A stretch of DNA of 64,000 nucleotides, taken from the NCBI RefSeq assembly GCF_009728145.1, contig NZ_WOCA01000012.1, positions 59,129-123,128 of the forward strand. The letters run 5' to 3'. Made by a program: the position numbers and the translations under genes. The notes under the pieces were generated by a model. It made no database searches. It was not told the DNA's origin and was given only the letters and a program-made list of their open reading frames with translations. The DNA comes from Ornithinibacillus caprae. Lineage in GTDB: Bacteria > Bacillota > Bacilli > Bacillales > Amphibacillaceae. Positions within the stretch are counted from its first letter, which is position 1; every line of letters begins with the position of its first letter. Shown here one piece after another: positions 18,543 to 27,455 of this stretch.

Positions 18543-19554
18543 CTAACTCCTGTAAATATGACTGAGCATCTTCAAAGGTATCTACAGGAACAATTTTCAT
18601 GTCTGTGCCTATTTTTTCAGCAGTTTTTTTGGCTATTTCATAATTCGAATCACTAGCCCCATTTTCATTTGGAGCAAAGAAAATTTCACAGCCTTCGCGA
18701 TCAGCAGCAATTACTTTTTTGTCAATACCACCAATTCGCAGTACATTTCCTTCATAATCAACTTCACCAGTTCCGGCAATCTCATATCCCTTTGTTAGAT
18801 CCTCCTCCGTTAGTTGATCATATATTTCTAATGAGAACATAAGACCCGCACTTGGGCCGCCAATTCTACCACTAGAAAAGTTTACTTCTGGATCAACTTG
18901 CACTTTCCGATCCGTCACTAGACTGATACCAATCCCAACATTATTATCTAACTCCTCTAATTCAGCAAGGGTTATACTTTCCGTTTTTAATTCATCATCA
19001 CGTTCAAATTCAATTTCAATAGTATCTCCTGCTATTTTGTTTGACACATAGCTAATTAAATCCTCGGCACTCTTCATCGTTATCTGATCAATACTGGTAA
19101 TCAAGTCGCCAACCTGTAGAATATCATCTGCTGGCACACCCTCTAAAACTGAAACAACATACACACCGTTATCCTCAATTATTATATCTTCTTTTGCCGC
19201 TTCATACGCGACAACTATTGCTTTTTCTTGAGAACTATCCATCATTTGTAATTGAGCCTGGATATAGTCCTCCTCAGTTATCCCTTCTGGTCGAACTTCA
19301 TGAAGAGGTAATATTTCTTGATAAGGTAATACCTTCGCAAACATATATTGAATCGGAGTAGCTTGTCCTCCCCTAACAGTTACAAGATGCATGTCTCCTT
19401 CACTAGGATATCCACCTACAACCTCTACAATAGGATTTAATGCATCTGCACCACCTGGTTTTTGAATATAGTATGGCAGCTTATAGGAAGAGAGAATTAG
19501 GGCAATGAAAACAACAATTACTAAATAAACTATCTGTCTTTTTGTAAACTTCAT
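18532..19554 (-). CDS. ylbL: PDZ-domain Lon-like serine protease (YlbL/SepM family)
   Basis: Membrane-anchored S16-type protease with a PDZ domain. Residue numbers are from the ATG at 19554, which has AAAGGAG 7 nt upstream; a longer in-frame start at 19593 lacks an SD. A transmembrane anchor lies at about 8-26, a PDZ domain at about 115-185, and a Lon-type catalytic region carries GGPSAGLMF (nucleophilic Ser) with the general-base Lys in GGIDKKVIAA. It has 340 residues. B. subtilis YlbL has been implicated in degrading a DNA-damage checkpoint inhibitor, and streptococcal SepM processes a peptide pheromone; which applies here is not known. Confidence 0.92.
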   Translation of the reverse strand: MKFTKRQIVYLVIVVFIALILSSYKLPYYIQKPGGADALNPIVEVVGGYPSEGDMHLVTVRGGQATPIQYMFAKVLPYQEILPLHEVRPEGITEEDYIQAQLQMMDSSQEKAIVVAYEAAKEDIIIEDNGVYVVSVLEGVPADDILQVGDLITSIDQITMKSAEDLISYVSNKIAGDTIEIEFERDDELKTESITLAELEELDNNVGIGISLVTDRKVQVDPEVNFSSGRIGGPSAGLMFSLEIYDQLTEEDLTKGYEIAGTGEVDYEGNVLRIGGIDKKVIAADREGCEIFFAPNENGASDSNYEIAKKTAEKIGTDMKIVPVDTFEDAQSYLQELEKK

Positions 19555-19825
19555 AAAAAATCTCCTTTTATCATGGTAACTTCCTACATTCATTAATATG
19601 TATTAACTAATAAAAATATTGACTTTATTACCAGACAATTACGCAATCTTTTCGCTCCACCTAAAAAGTGTGTGGCATAAACTACTACCGTTAAAGCGTA
19701 TATTGATATAGGCACGAATACTTGTCTAATTCATATTACACCTGTACATATTTTACAAACTAGAATTATTTTACTATTACCTTAAAAATAAGTACAGTCA
19801 AGATTCACCATTAGGAGGCAAAATA

Positions 19826-21037
19826 TTGAAACAAATAGTGAAAACATTGATGCTAGCAGGCTTTACCATTTTCTTTGCATTTACATTAATAAAATTCCCA
19901 AAGGATGCCTTGGAAGCGAGTATCCGTGGACTCGACATGTGGTGGGAAATCGTTTTTCCCTCCTTATTACCTTTCTTCATTATAGCAGATTTATTACTTA
20001 GCTTTGGTGTAGTAAGATTTCTTGGAGTTATTTTCGAACCAGTTATGCGTCCTTTATTTAATGTTCCAGGTTCGGGTAGTTTTGCTTGGATTATGGGTAT
20101 GGCTAGCGGATACCCAACTGGGGCAAAAATTTCTGTACGATTACGAGAAGAAAAACAGCTTTCACAAATTGAGGCAGAGAGGCTTGTTTCATTTACCAAT
20201 GCATCTAGTCCTCTTTTCATATTTGGAGCAATTTCGGTTGGATTCTTTCATGATCCAAAGCTAGGGATTCTTCTTGCTACATGTCATTATGTAGGTAATG
20301 CTCTTGTAGGCATATGCATGCGCTTTTATGGTCGAACAGAGGACCAAAAGAATAAAACGTATAAACCTAAACAAAAAACTTCGTTAAAGCGAGCTTTTAC
20401 GGAAATGCATGAAACGCGAATAAAAGATACTCGTCCTCTTGGAGAGGTTATGGGTGATGCAGTTTTAAACTCTATTAAAACTTTAGTAATGGTTGGTGGA
20501 TTCATTATTTTATTTTCAGTCTTAACAAAATTACTATTTTTAATAGAGATCACCCCAATCATTGCACTTGTTTTCCAACAAATTTTTATACTATTTGGAT
20601 TACCAGTGGAATTAGCCCTGCCTTTTATTTCGGGGCTATTTGAAATAACGATTGGTGCTAATTTGGTTTCAAAAGAATCTATGGATCCGTTTTTAGCTAG
20701 TATTATTGTTGTAAGTTTTATATTAGGATTTAACGGTTTCTCTGTCCAAGCTCAAGTTGCAAGTATCATTTCAAAAACAGACATTCGATTTGCACCCTAT
20801 TTTTTCGCAAGAATTCTACATGGATTTATTGCCAGTTTCTTAATCATCCTTTTATATAGACCACTCTATGTAAATAGGCAAGTATTTGAAATGGACGAGG
20901 TTCCCGTTAGTAAGCCTATTCAACAGGATAATATGTATCAGGTTCTAGAACAAATAAGTCAGATAGGACCTCTGATTACGATCGTTTTCCTGGCACTTGC
21001 TGTCTATATTTCACTTAGAAGAATGAATAATAATTAG
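19826..21037 (+). CDS. ylbJ: sporulation integral membrane protein YlbJ
   Basis: 403 residues with about eight hydrophobic segments and the Gly/Pro-rich core GMASGYPTGAKIS. YlbJ is a sigma-E-controlled protein needed for heat-resistant spores in B. subtilis; transported substrate unknown. The start is TTG at 19826, supported by AGGAGG 8 nt upstream, with no better ATG nearby. It is monocistronic: divergent from ylbL (232-bp gap) and followed by a strong hairpin at 21110-21150. A charged loop (about 168-200) separates the two membrane halves. Confidence 0.93.
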   Translation: MKQIVKTLMLAGFTIFFAFTLIKFPKDALEASIRGLDMWWEIVFPSLLPFFIIADLLLSFGVVRFLGVIFEPVMRPLFNVPGSGSFAWIMGMASGYPTGAKISVRLREEKQLSQIEAERLVSFTNASSPLFIFGAISVGFFHDPKLGILLATCHYVGNALVGICMRFYGRTEDQKNKTYKPKQKTSLKRAFTEMHETRIKDTRPLGEVMGDAVLNSIKTLVMVGGFIILFSVLTKLLFLIEITPIIALVFQQIFILFGLPVELALPFISGLFEITIGANLVSKESMDPFLASIIVVSFILGFNGFSVQAQVASIISKTDIRFAPYFFARILHGFIASFLIILLYRPLYVNRQVFEMDEVPVSKPIQQDNMYQVLEQISQIGPLITIVFLALAVYISLRRMNNN

Positions 21038-21109
21038 AAAATGATGTAGGGTTACTGGTAGCAAAATACTGGAGATGGATTATTCTTAGATATTTCACCA
21101 CTAAATTGA

Positions 21110-21150
21110 AATAGTGGATGGAAATCGCATGAAATTTCCATCCACTATTA
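21110..21150. terminator. terminator between ylbJ and coaD
   Basis: 16-bp stem AATAGTGGATGGAAAT with its exact complement around an 8-nt loop, then TTATTAAA. It can serve both convergent genes. Confidence 0.85.
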
Positions 21151-21212
21151 TTAAACTGTAATGATTATGTTATGTACATGATAATGGATTATCTTCCTGG
21201 TGAGCAGCATTA

Positions 21213-21698
<486 letters not shown>

Positions 21699-21707
21699 TT
21701 ACCTCCT

Positions 21708-22265
21708 TTAATTAATATGTTCAAGAATAGTGACGCCAATTGTACCACTGTAATTAACCTGTTTAACTAGACGAAAACTTTCCAATGAGAATGAGATGGT
21801 TTCAGCTGGATCATGTTCACAGTAGATTATTCCATTTGTTTCAATTAATTGGTGATTGACGATTTCATTTAATAATTCCTCATAATCCACCTTTCCATAC
21901 GGAGGATCAAGGAAAATTAATTTAAATGTTAGTTCTCTTTTGGCTGCCGCCTTTAGTGCACGGTATGCATCAGCGCGAAAGACCTCGATACTTTCATCTA
22001 TTTTTAAGCTTCTAACATTCTCTTTTATTGTTTGTATAGCTTTTGGATGTTTATCGATAAAAATACATCGATTCATTCCTCTACTAATTGCCTCTATTCC
22101 TAATGAACCACTGCCAGCGAACAAATCTAGACAAATACCCCCATCAAAAAAGGGTCCCATTACTTGAAACACCGCTTCTTTTACCTTGTCAGTAGTCGGT
22201 CTAGTTGATTTACCAGGTACTGCTTTTAATTGTCTACCTTTATGTATTCCTGCAACTACTCGCAT
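21708..22265 (-). CDS. rsmD: 16S rRNA (guanine(966)-N(2))-methyltransferase RsmD
   Basis: Class I SAM methyltransferase (YlbH) that modifies G966 in 16S rRNA. It has 185 residues from ATG 22265, which has TGAGGTGG upstream; an in-frame GTG at 22274 overlaps that SD. Visible motifs: GIHKGRQLKAVPGKSTRPTTDKVKE at the N-terminus, the SAM loop LDLFAGSGSLGIEA (about 45-58) and the catalytic DPPY (about 124). It heads the rsmD-coaD operon. Confidence 0.96.
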   Translation of the reverse strand: MRVVAGIHKGRQLKAVPGKSTRPTTDKVKEAVFQVMGPFFDGGICLDLFAGSGSLGIEAISRGMNRCIFIDKHPKAIQTIKENVRSLKIDESIEVFRADAYRALKAAAKRELTFKLIFLDPPYGKVDYEELLNEIVNHQLIETNGIIYCEHDPAETISFSLESFRLVKQVNYSGTIGVTILEHIN

Positions 22266-22338
22266 GTATACCACCTCATGTGGACATTATTCGACATTAC
22301 CAATATAGTTTAGCTTGTAAAAAAAATTTACGCAATAT

Positions 22339-22367
22339 GTATATATTTTTTACCCTTGTACATAATA
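22339..22367 (+). promoter_or_regulatory. sigma-G/F-type promoter of CsfG-like RNA
   Basis: -35 GTATA at 22339-22343, a 17-bp spacer, -10 CATAATA at 22361-22367. This matches the B. subtilis sigma-G pattern (GNATA, 17-18 bp, CATANTA). The start of transcription would fall near 22374. Confidence 0.7.
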
Positions 22368-22373
22368 ACATAT

Positions 22374-22528
22374 GAGACAGCTAATGCGTAGCTTGGTTGT
22401 TTCAAAACACGGAGAAGAGACTTACACTTCCCCATAAGTTCTCCTCCGGTTTCTCCTCTCCCTTTGCCTTTTTGTTTTCTAACAAGAAAACAAAGGGACC
22501 TGCAGAAAATATTTCTGCAGGTTTTTTT
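22374..22528 (+). ncRNA. csfG: CsfG-like sporulation small RNA
   Basis: The interval between ylbG and ylbH (rsmD) is where B. subtilis encodes CsfG, a small RNA made in the forespore and conserved in endospore formers (established knowledge). Here, on the plus strand, I see three elements. The 5' hairpin starts at the predicted +1 (GAGACA-GCTA / TAGC-TGTTTC). The centre is a pyrimidine-rich stretch containing TTCCCC and CTCCTCC runs (22426-22465) that could pair with Shine-Dalgarno sequences. Two 3' hairpins follow: TTTGTTTTCT/AGAAAACAAA, then ACCTGCAGAAA/TTTCTGCAGGT with T7. There is no ORF. Assignment rests on position, promoter and architecture; no alignment was run. Confidence 0.75.
22498..22528 (+). 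terminator. terminator of the CsfG-like RNA
   Basis: Perfect 11-bp stem ACCTGCAGAAA/TTTCTGCAGGT with a 3-nt loop and seven T. Confidence 0.92.
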
Positions 22529-22628
22529 ATGCAGCTAGACTGGTATTAGATGAAACAAACATTGGATGGGAAGTAAGACATGGCTGATTCGATTCTACTT
22601 TCTATCATTTACTTTAATAAAATACACA

Positions 22629-22664
22629 AAAATCCTTTGCGGAATCTTTACCGCAAAGGATTTT
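22629..22664. terminator. terminator of ylbG operon
   Basis: AATCCTTTGCGG/CCGCAAAGGATT stem with A and T runs on the two sides. It overlaps the ylbG stop codon. Confidence 0.85.
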
Positions 22665-22938
22665 ATATACCCATTTTATAATCATATTGTTTAGCTTTAT
22701 CTGGCTTTGCACCTTCAAACTCTGTACGAATTTCAGGTTTAAAAGAAAGATCTACACGTGAGACAAACGAGTGTCGCAATAATCTAGACTCTACTTCTTC
22801 TAATTCAGTCTGGTCCACATAAATAACTGCATATTTTAATTTTTTTGATGCATATAATAAATTGCCATATCGTTTCAGTTGCTTTAAATTTTTCATATGC
22901 TGAAACCAAACAATGATACCTTGTCGTTTTGTTCTCAT
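22663..22938 (-). CDS. ylbG: YlbG family protein (DUF2129, UPF0298)
   Basis: 91-residue cytoplasmic protein of unknown function, always found near ylbF and rsmD in Bacilli. Conserved features: RQGIIVWFQHMKNLKQLKRYGNLLYASKKLKYAVIY at the N-terminus, then a Val/Arg-rich core (SRVDLSFKPEIRTEF). GCGGGGAGA precedes ATG. It is 73 bp downstream of ylbF, likely the same transcript, and ends at the terminator that overlaps its stop. Confidence 0.93.
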   Translation of the reverse strand: MRTKRQGIIVWFQHMKNLKQLKRYGNLLYASKKLKYAVIYVDQTELEEVESRLLRHSFVSRVDLSFKPEIRTEFEGAKPDKAKQYDYKMGI

Positions 22939-23011
22939 TATGTCTCCCCGCTTACATCTTTATTTCCACATAGCTTATCAGAAAATGGCTATTCGTTCAA
23001 TAATAGCTTTT

Positions 23012-23458
23012 TTAGGAAGCCTTACTGCCACCACAGCCACAACTACCGCCACTTCCACAGCCACAACCATCTGTTAAAGCTGCACCATCTTTTGGCACTT
23101 TAATATCCTTACTCACACTAAATGCAACATATTCACTAATCTCATCTAACAATCTTTGAAGATTACGTTCTGCAATTTTATAGTTAGCGACTTTATCATG
23201 CATATCCATTTCACGCTTCGTTGTACGGACTTTTTTCATGATTTCATTGTAGTCTGGATGGTATCTACCAAATCGCTGAACATCCTCATATTGTATTTTT
23301 ATATCATTAAAAGCTTTAATTAGCTTTTGTGCTTCAGGGTCGGTGTTCAATTCGTGACGTGCTTTTTGAAAAGCTTTTACAACATCTGAATGTATGATCA
23401 TGTCTCCTAATAATTCAGCTCGATCTAAGATATCTACATATTCTAGAGTGGCTATCAT
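23012..23458 (-). CDS. ylbF: YlbF/RicF, Y-complex (RNase Y specificity) subunit
   Basis: YlbF acts with YmcA and YaaT (the Ric or Y-complex) in RNase Y-dependent mRNA maturation, competence and sporulation; the B. subtilis complex carries iron-sulfur clusters. It has 148 residues. A helical Com_YlbF domain (about 1-115) is followed by an unusual Gly/Cys tail with Cys at 132, 134, 140 and 142 as two CxC pairs. Cluster ligation by these is inferred. The RBS GGAGGTG precedes ATG. Confidence 0.94.
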   Translation of the reverse strand: MIATLEYVDILDRAELLGDMIIHSDVVKAFQKARHELNTDPEAQKLIKAFNDIKIQYEDVQRFGRYHPDYNEIMKKVRTTKREMDMHDKVANYKIAERNLQRLLDEISEYVAFSVSKDIKVPKDGAALTDGCGCGSGGSCGCGGSKAS

Positions 23459-23516
23459 ACGTATTCACCTCCACTCTTATCTTACCATTATTTTGGCATA
23501 GTGAAAATGAAAACGC

Positions 23517-23762
23517 CTAATCTTTCATGGAATCAGCAAATTGTAGAAACATGCCTACCATTTGAACACCGTTATTTATTCTTTCAACCTGTTGTGTAAA
23601 TGTCTTCCCGTAAAACTGCCTGGCTTCTTTTTCTAACTCCGATAACCTATTCGGATCCCTAGTTAAATAACGATACCAAATTGGATTTTGTCGTACGAAG
23701 TGCAATAATTCTGGTCGAGACTTTAAAAATTGATAACAATATCTATTCATAGATTTTATCAA
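23517..23762 (-). CDS. ylbE: YlbE-like protein
   Basis: Small protein with the YlbE core FLKSRPELLHFVRQNPIWYRYLTRDPNR (about 13-40). Function unknown. The start is TTG at 23762, overlapping the ylbD stop as TTGA; an ATG four codons later (23750) is the alternative. There are no membrane segments. It is translationally coupled to ylbD, and the block ylbG-F-E-D is in B. subtilis order. Confidence 0.85.
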   Translation of the reverse strand: MIKSMNRYCYQFLKSRPELLHFVRQNPIWYRYLTRDPNRLSELEKEARQFYGKTFTQQVERINNGVQMVGMFLQFADSMKD

Positions 23763-24142
23763 TCCCTAAACCAATTAAAAGGTTGATTTCTTACCATTGG
23801 GTTAGGTTTCTTTTTATCCTGGAATTGTCCTAGTAGTTCTTGCAAAGTTGATACTGTACCACTTAATTCTTGTACTTGCTTTTGAACCTTATCCATATCA
23901 ACATTTTCCGTTAACCTCATTAATTGACTAAAAAATTCGGATTTACTCCCGCTTTTCTCACTCGACTCTTGTTCTTTCTCAATAAACTCCTCCCACATTG
24001 GGTCATCTTCTCCAAGTAACACCCATTTTTCGTAATATTCCTGCCATGATCTACCATTTTTTCGTATCTCTGCTCTTAGTTTCGGATGATCATTTATAAA
24101 TTTCTTAAATGCAGCGATCTTAGGATGTAAATCATCACTCAT
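23759..24142 (-). CDS. ylbD: YlbD family protein (putative coat protein)
   Basis: 127 residues from ATG 24142, which has GGGGTG 7 nt upstream; the open frame extends 45 codons further upstream without family similarity or an SD. Conserved YlbD segment: FKKFINDHPKLRAEIRKNG, then SWQEYYEKWVLLGEDDPMW. The middle is Glu/Ser-rich, followed by a coiled-coil-like stretch with DMDKVQKQVQELSGTV. The family is often annotated as a putative spore coat protein, without strong evidence. It overlaps ylbE by 4 bp. Confidence 0.88.
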   Translation of the reverse strand: MSDDLHPKIAAFKKFINDHPKLRAEIRKNGRSWQEYYEKWVLLGEDDPMWEEFIEKEQESSEKSGSKSEFFSQLMRLTENVDMDKVQKQVQELSGTVSTLQELLGQFQDKKKPNPMVRNQPFNWFRD

Positions 24143-24256
24143 TCTATTCACCCCATTTTTTTCTAGAAATAAATTATCTGCCAAAGAAGTAAATTTTTTT
24201 CCTCTAAATAATTTATGCGACCAAACCAAGCCATGTGCATAGCCTATTTTTTGCAT

Positions 24257-24285
24257 AAAAAAAACGCATGATGACATGCGTTTTC
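24257..24285. terminator. terminator of ylbC
   Basis: AAAACGCATG/CATGCGTTTT stem with a 4-nt loop directly at the ylbC stop, A-rich on one side and T-rich on the other. Confidence 0.85.
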
Positions 24286-25353
24286 TTATGGCTTGGTTAA
24301 GAAATTTTGTGTATAGTAAAAGCGAAACACCCCTACTCCCAAATGGGTGTATTTTGTACTTAATAATGCTTCACGGTGACCTTCACTATTTAACCAACCT
24401 TCTACCGCTGCAGGTGCATCGACATATTGAGCTGCAATATTTTCACCAGCTGCAAAATAATAGATTTCCTTTTCTTCTAGCCTTTCTTTTAATCCTTCAC
24501 CATTTAGTCCATAATGGGAAAAATAATTATTCTCCGCCATATCTTTGCTGTGCAAATATGCTACCTCTCGAACAGTATCATCCCAGTTCAATGTAGGTTT
24601 ATCATAAAAATTACGGATAACATTAGAAATATCAAATATTTGTTGTTCCATACCATTCTCAATCTCTTCCCACTCTTCATCACTATAATTAGGTTCAGGA
24701 GGTAAATCTCCCCGATATTGTAGTGCATATGGTCGATGCTTTAATAACACTTCACCAGTCATAATTCGTATGGAAGATAGCTTGTCAGTAAAGGTATCAA
24801 AATATGGTTGAATAAATAGATCATTAGTAATCTTTGCTAATGGTCGTCTCTTTATATCCTCTTCTTTTAATTGAAAGGTGTAAGATGAAAGTCCTTTATT
24901 ATAGGATACATCACTTTCAAATGAAAGTTCTTCAGCTATCGATTCATAGGAATCTCCGATCGTAAAAGGGTCAATATCTAGTTCTAACCCTGTTGCATAA
25001 ATAGTTTGAATCTCCCCTTCGACCACACCAAACTGCATATATTTTGTTGTTTCATTTGTATATACCCACCATTCATAATCATAGGCACTTTTATCTTTAC
25101 GTACTGGTTCTCCGAGTGTGTCTAATAACTCATCAGTGTCTTTACCGATCCATCTAAATAAATCTCCTTCTAGCTTTTGATCAGCAATCATTTTTTCAGG
25201 TACTTTTTTGGTTCTTAATTCATTTTTTTTCTCATCAAATACTAGTGTGATTTGATCAATCGCCTCTTTTGGAGTCATATTCGTTTTTCCTATAATGTAA
25301 AAAGCGATTAAAGCTATAATGGATAGCACGATTAAACTTCGTATAATACGCAT
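24286..25353 (-). CDS. ylbC: CAP-domain protein YlbC, membrane anchored
   Basis: 355 residues. An N-terminal membrane segment (about 5-22) is followed by a CAP-associated N-terminal domain (about 55-210, with DTDELLDTLGEPVRKD), then a C-terminal CAP/SCP domain (about 235-350) with the signatures HSKDMAENNYFSH, AAGENIA and GWLNSEGHREALL that carry the conserved His and Glu. It is exported and held at the membrane; bacterial CAP proteins mostly lack a known activity, and some are sporulation or cell-wall related. ATG is preceded by AAGGAG. It is divergent from the YugN-family gene. Confidence 0.9.
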   Translation of the reverse strand: MRIIRSLIVLSIIALIAFYIIGKTNMTPKEAIDQITLVFDEKKNELRTKKVPEKMIADQKLEGDLFRWIGKDTDELLDTLGEPVRKDKSAYDYEWWVYTNETTKYMQFGVVEGEIQTIYATGLELDIDPFTIGDSYESIAEELSFESDVSYNKGLSSYTFQLKEEDIKRRPLAKITNDLFIQPYFDTFTDKLSSIRIMTGEVLLKHRPYALQYRGDLPPEPNYSDEEWEEIENGMEQQIFDISNVIRNFYDKPTLNWDDTVREVAYLHSKDMAENNYFSHYGLNGEGLKERLEEKEIYYFAAGENIAAQYVDAPAAVEGWLNSEGHREALLSTKYTHLGVGVFRFYYTQNFLTKP

Positions 25354-25611
25354 GGAGATTCTCCTTTATTAAAGACTCTTTTCACATTAAAACAGCCTTA
25401 TTTAATTATGATATATTTTAACTATATGTACTAGATTTGAATTCCATTCTTAATAGTTATACTAATTTATAAAAATTATACTAGAAAAAAGATGTTTCAA
25501 TTTATTGAACATAACCTTCATTAAAATGAAATTATTTTCCTTTTCCGTTGCAACTTAAAGTATTTCGTACTATTATAGTTTTAGTGATGATAAATTTGCG
25601 AGGTGGAGAAA

Positions 25612-25977
25612 ATGAGACTAGAGAATTTAGGTATTGAAGATACGGTAATGGATTTAAAACCACTTGATCACATAATGGGTAAACACGCATTTATTCGTGC
25701 AGGTCAATGGGATTATGAGCGTGTAACATATGATTATAAAATTGGATCTAAAGAAAAAAATATTACATATTATATTCGTATACAAGGATATGCTATCGAA
25801 GGCGATGTAGATCGTGGAAATGCAGTAATTAAATTACTAACTCCACTACTTGGAAAGCACTACTACCCACATGGTGTTGAATATGGTGAAGAAGAAAACT
25901 TTCCTGAAAACCTTGTAGAACGAGCAAATAAAATAGTTGCTAAGGTTAAAGACGAACTAAGTAATTATGAAAAGTAA
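25612..25977 (+). CDS. YugN/YlbA family protein
   Basis: 121 residues of the YugN-like family. Conserved core: AFIRAGQWDYERVTYDYKI, then an alternating beta-rich stretch (ITYYIRIQGYAIEGDV) and PLLGKHYYPHGVEY. By position between cta genes and ylbC it corresponds to ylbA of B. subtilis. Function unknown; cytoplasmic. ATG 25612 has GAGGTGGAG about 5 nt upstream; the GTG at 25603 lies inside that SD. It is followed by its own terminator. Confidence 0.82.
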   Translation: MRLENLGIEDTVMDLKPLDHIMGKHAFIRAGQWDYERVTYDYKIGSKEKNITYYIRIQGYAIEGDVDRGNAVIKLLTPLLGKHYYPHGVEYGEEENFPENLVERANKIVAKVKDELSNYEK

Positions 25978-25993
25978 TTTTATCATAAAAACT

Positions 25994-26027
25994 AAAAGCC
26001 AACAGCAAATATCTGCTGTTGGCTTCT
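25994..26027 (+). terminator. terminator of the YugN-family gene
   Basis: 12-bp stem AAGCCAACAGCA/TGCTGTTGGCTT with a 6-nt loop, then CTT. Confidence 0.85.
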
Positions 26028-26169
26028 TCATATATAAAACTAACGGAAAACAATAACTTTATCATAAATTAGTAATTATTTGTCTGTTCAAAATCAAAAA
26101 TTAATGCTATATTTTTCATAGATAGAAGCAAATGAGAAAAGAGAATTTTGAAAGGAGACTTTATGTCTT

Positions 26170-27228
26170 TTGTTCCTTAAAATTACGAAACGTCAGTGGA
26201 ATTTAATTATTTTATTAGTTATTCTTTTATTAGCCTTTTATTTTATATTACCTATTTCATTACCGCTAATTATCGCTTTTCTAACAGCATTAGTACTTAA
26301 CCCTGTTGTGCGATTACTTCAGCGTAGAATTAAATTTAGTAGAAGAAATTCCGTACTTATTATATTCCTGCTATTCTTACTATTAAGTGGTGTGCTTGGT
26401 ACATTTATTGTTACAAAAACTGTTACGCAAGTAGTTGATTTTGTTGAAGCAGTTCCAACTTATATTAATCAATTAAATAATATTTATGAGGACTGGGAAG
26501 AAAATCTCAAGCAATATACGAAGGATTTACCACCTGAATTTTTCGAAGAGATATCAAATAGTTTAGAAGGATACATCACAGAAATTAGTAATACGGTTAA
26601 AGAAAAAATTACAATCGAGAATATTTCTAAGGTCTTTGCTGTAATTCCACAATATTTAATTAGTATTATTGTGTACTTAATAGCATTATTCCTATTTATG
26701 CTAGAGCTACCGAAATTAACAGCTAAAATGTATAATCTTCTGACTAAGGAAACAGCTGAAAAGGTAACATTTATGACCAACCGTGTTAAGAATGTGATTG
26801 TAGGTTTTTTCAAAGCTCAATTCTTAGTTAGCATTCTAATATTTATCGTAACATTATTAGGATTATTACTGATCGTTCCAGAAATAGCGTTAGTAATGTC
26901 CATCATCATTTGGTTAATTGATTTAATCCCAATTATAGGCTCTATTATTATCTTGGGACCTTGGGCATTGTTTATGTTATTGGCTGGAGATGTTACGATG
27001 GCAATAAAATTAGCAATGTTAGCTATCATACTACTTGCTATAAGAAGAACGGTAGAACCAAAAGTAATGGGTAAGCATATCGGGCTTTCACCACTAGCTA
27101 CTCTGATAGCGATGTTTTTAGGGTTACAGCTATTAGGAATACTAGGATTTATTCTTGGCCCATTAGCAGTAATTGTCTTTAACTCAGCTAGAGAAGCTGG
27201 CATTATCAAATGGGATATGAAAATTTAA
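26170..27228 (+). CDS. AI-2E family transporter
   Basis: 352 residues with about eight membrane segments in the AI-2E (PerM/YtvI/TqsA) layout: two N-terminal helices, a large soluble loop (about 95-150), then the C-terminal bundle with IIWLIDLIPIIGSIIILGPWALF and GLSPLATLIAMFLGLQLLG. Substrates are diverse (sodium/proton exchange in halophiles, signal export elsewhere) and cannot be told from sequence. The start is odd: the good AAAGGAG SD is best placed for ATG 26163, which opens only a 5-codon frame; the long frame can begin only at TTG 26170, 12 nt after the SD. Confidence 0.87.
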   Translation: MFLKITKRQWNLIILLVILLLAFYFILPISLPLIIAFLTALVLNPVVRLLQRRIKFSRRNSVLIIFLLFLLLSGVLGTFIVTKTVTQVVDFVEAVPTYINQLNNIYEDWEENLKQYTKDLPPEFFEEISNSLEGYITEISNTVKEKITIENISKVFAVIPQYLISIIVYLIALFLFMLELPKLTAKMYNLLTKETAEKVTFMTNRVKNVIVGFFKAQFLVSILIFIVTLLGLLLIVPEIALVMSIIIWLIDLIPIIGSIIILGPWALFMLLAGDVTMAIKLAMLAIILLAIRRTVEPKVMGKHIGLSPLATLIAMFLGLQLLGILGFILGPLAVIVFNSAREAGIIKWDMKI

Positions 27229-27239
27229 TTAGAAAACTA

Positions 27240-27276
27240 GCATTCACCAGGCCTTTATGGTGAATGCTTTAATTTC
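27240..27276 (+). terminator. terminator of the AI-2E family gene
   Basis: GCATTCACC/GGTGAATGC stem, then TTTAATTT. A related hairpin with the same GCATTC...GAATGC arms and a GCC-rich loop occurs at 59676-59719. Confidence 0.8.
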
Positions 27277-27300
27277 ATATATGAAGGATGCGGCTGAGAA

Positions 27301-27411
27301 AAAAGTGTATCAAACAATGGAAAATCCGAACTAATGATTAGTCGGATTTTCTTTTGGGATATTTTCGTAAGCTTTGTTGCTATTTTTGTATAAACTGAGA
27401 AGTAACTTAAG
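27301..27411 (+). repeat. ~110-bp repeat with built-in terminator hairpin, copy 1
   Basis: Roughly 80% identical by eye, in direct orientation, to 41306-41418. Shared landmarks in order: AAAAGTG-ATCAA, a hairpin AAATCCGAACTAAT...CGGATTT followed by TCTTTT, AAGCTTT-TTGCTA and GTATAAACT. Both copies lie just downstream of a plus-strand gene. Confidence 0.75.
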
Positions 27412-27455
27412 ATATGAAACATGAAACTAGGAAAGTTATACATTCCAACCTGGCT

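Noticed and set aside
26817..27209. 130-codon minus-strand ORF inside the AI-2E family gene
   Set aside because: Shadow frame of a clearly coding membrane protein; its Ile/Asn/Ser-rich make-up reflects the complementary strand.
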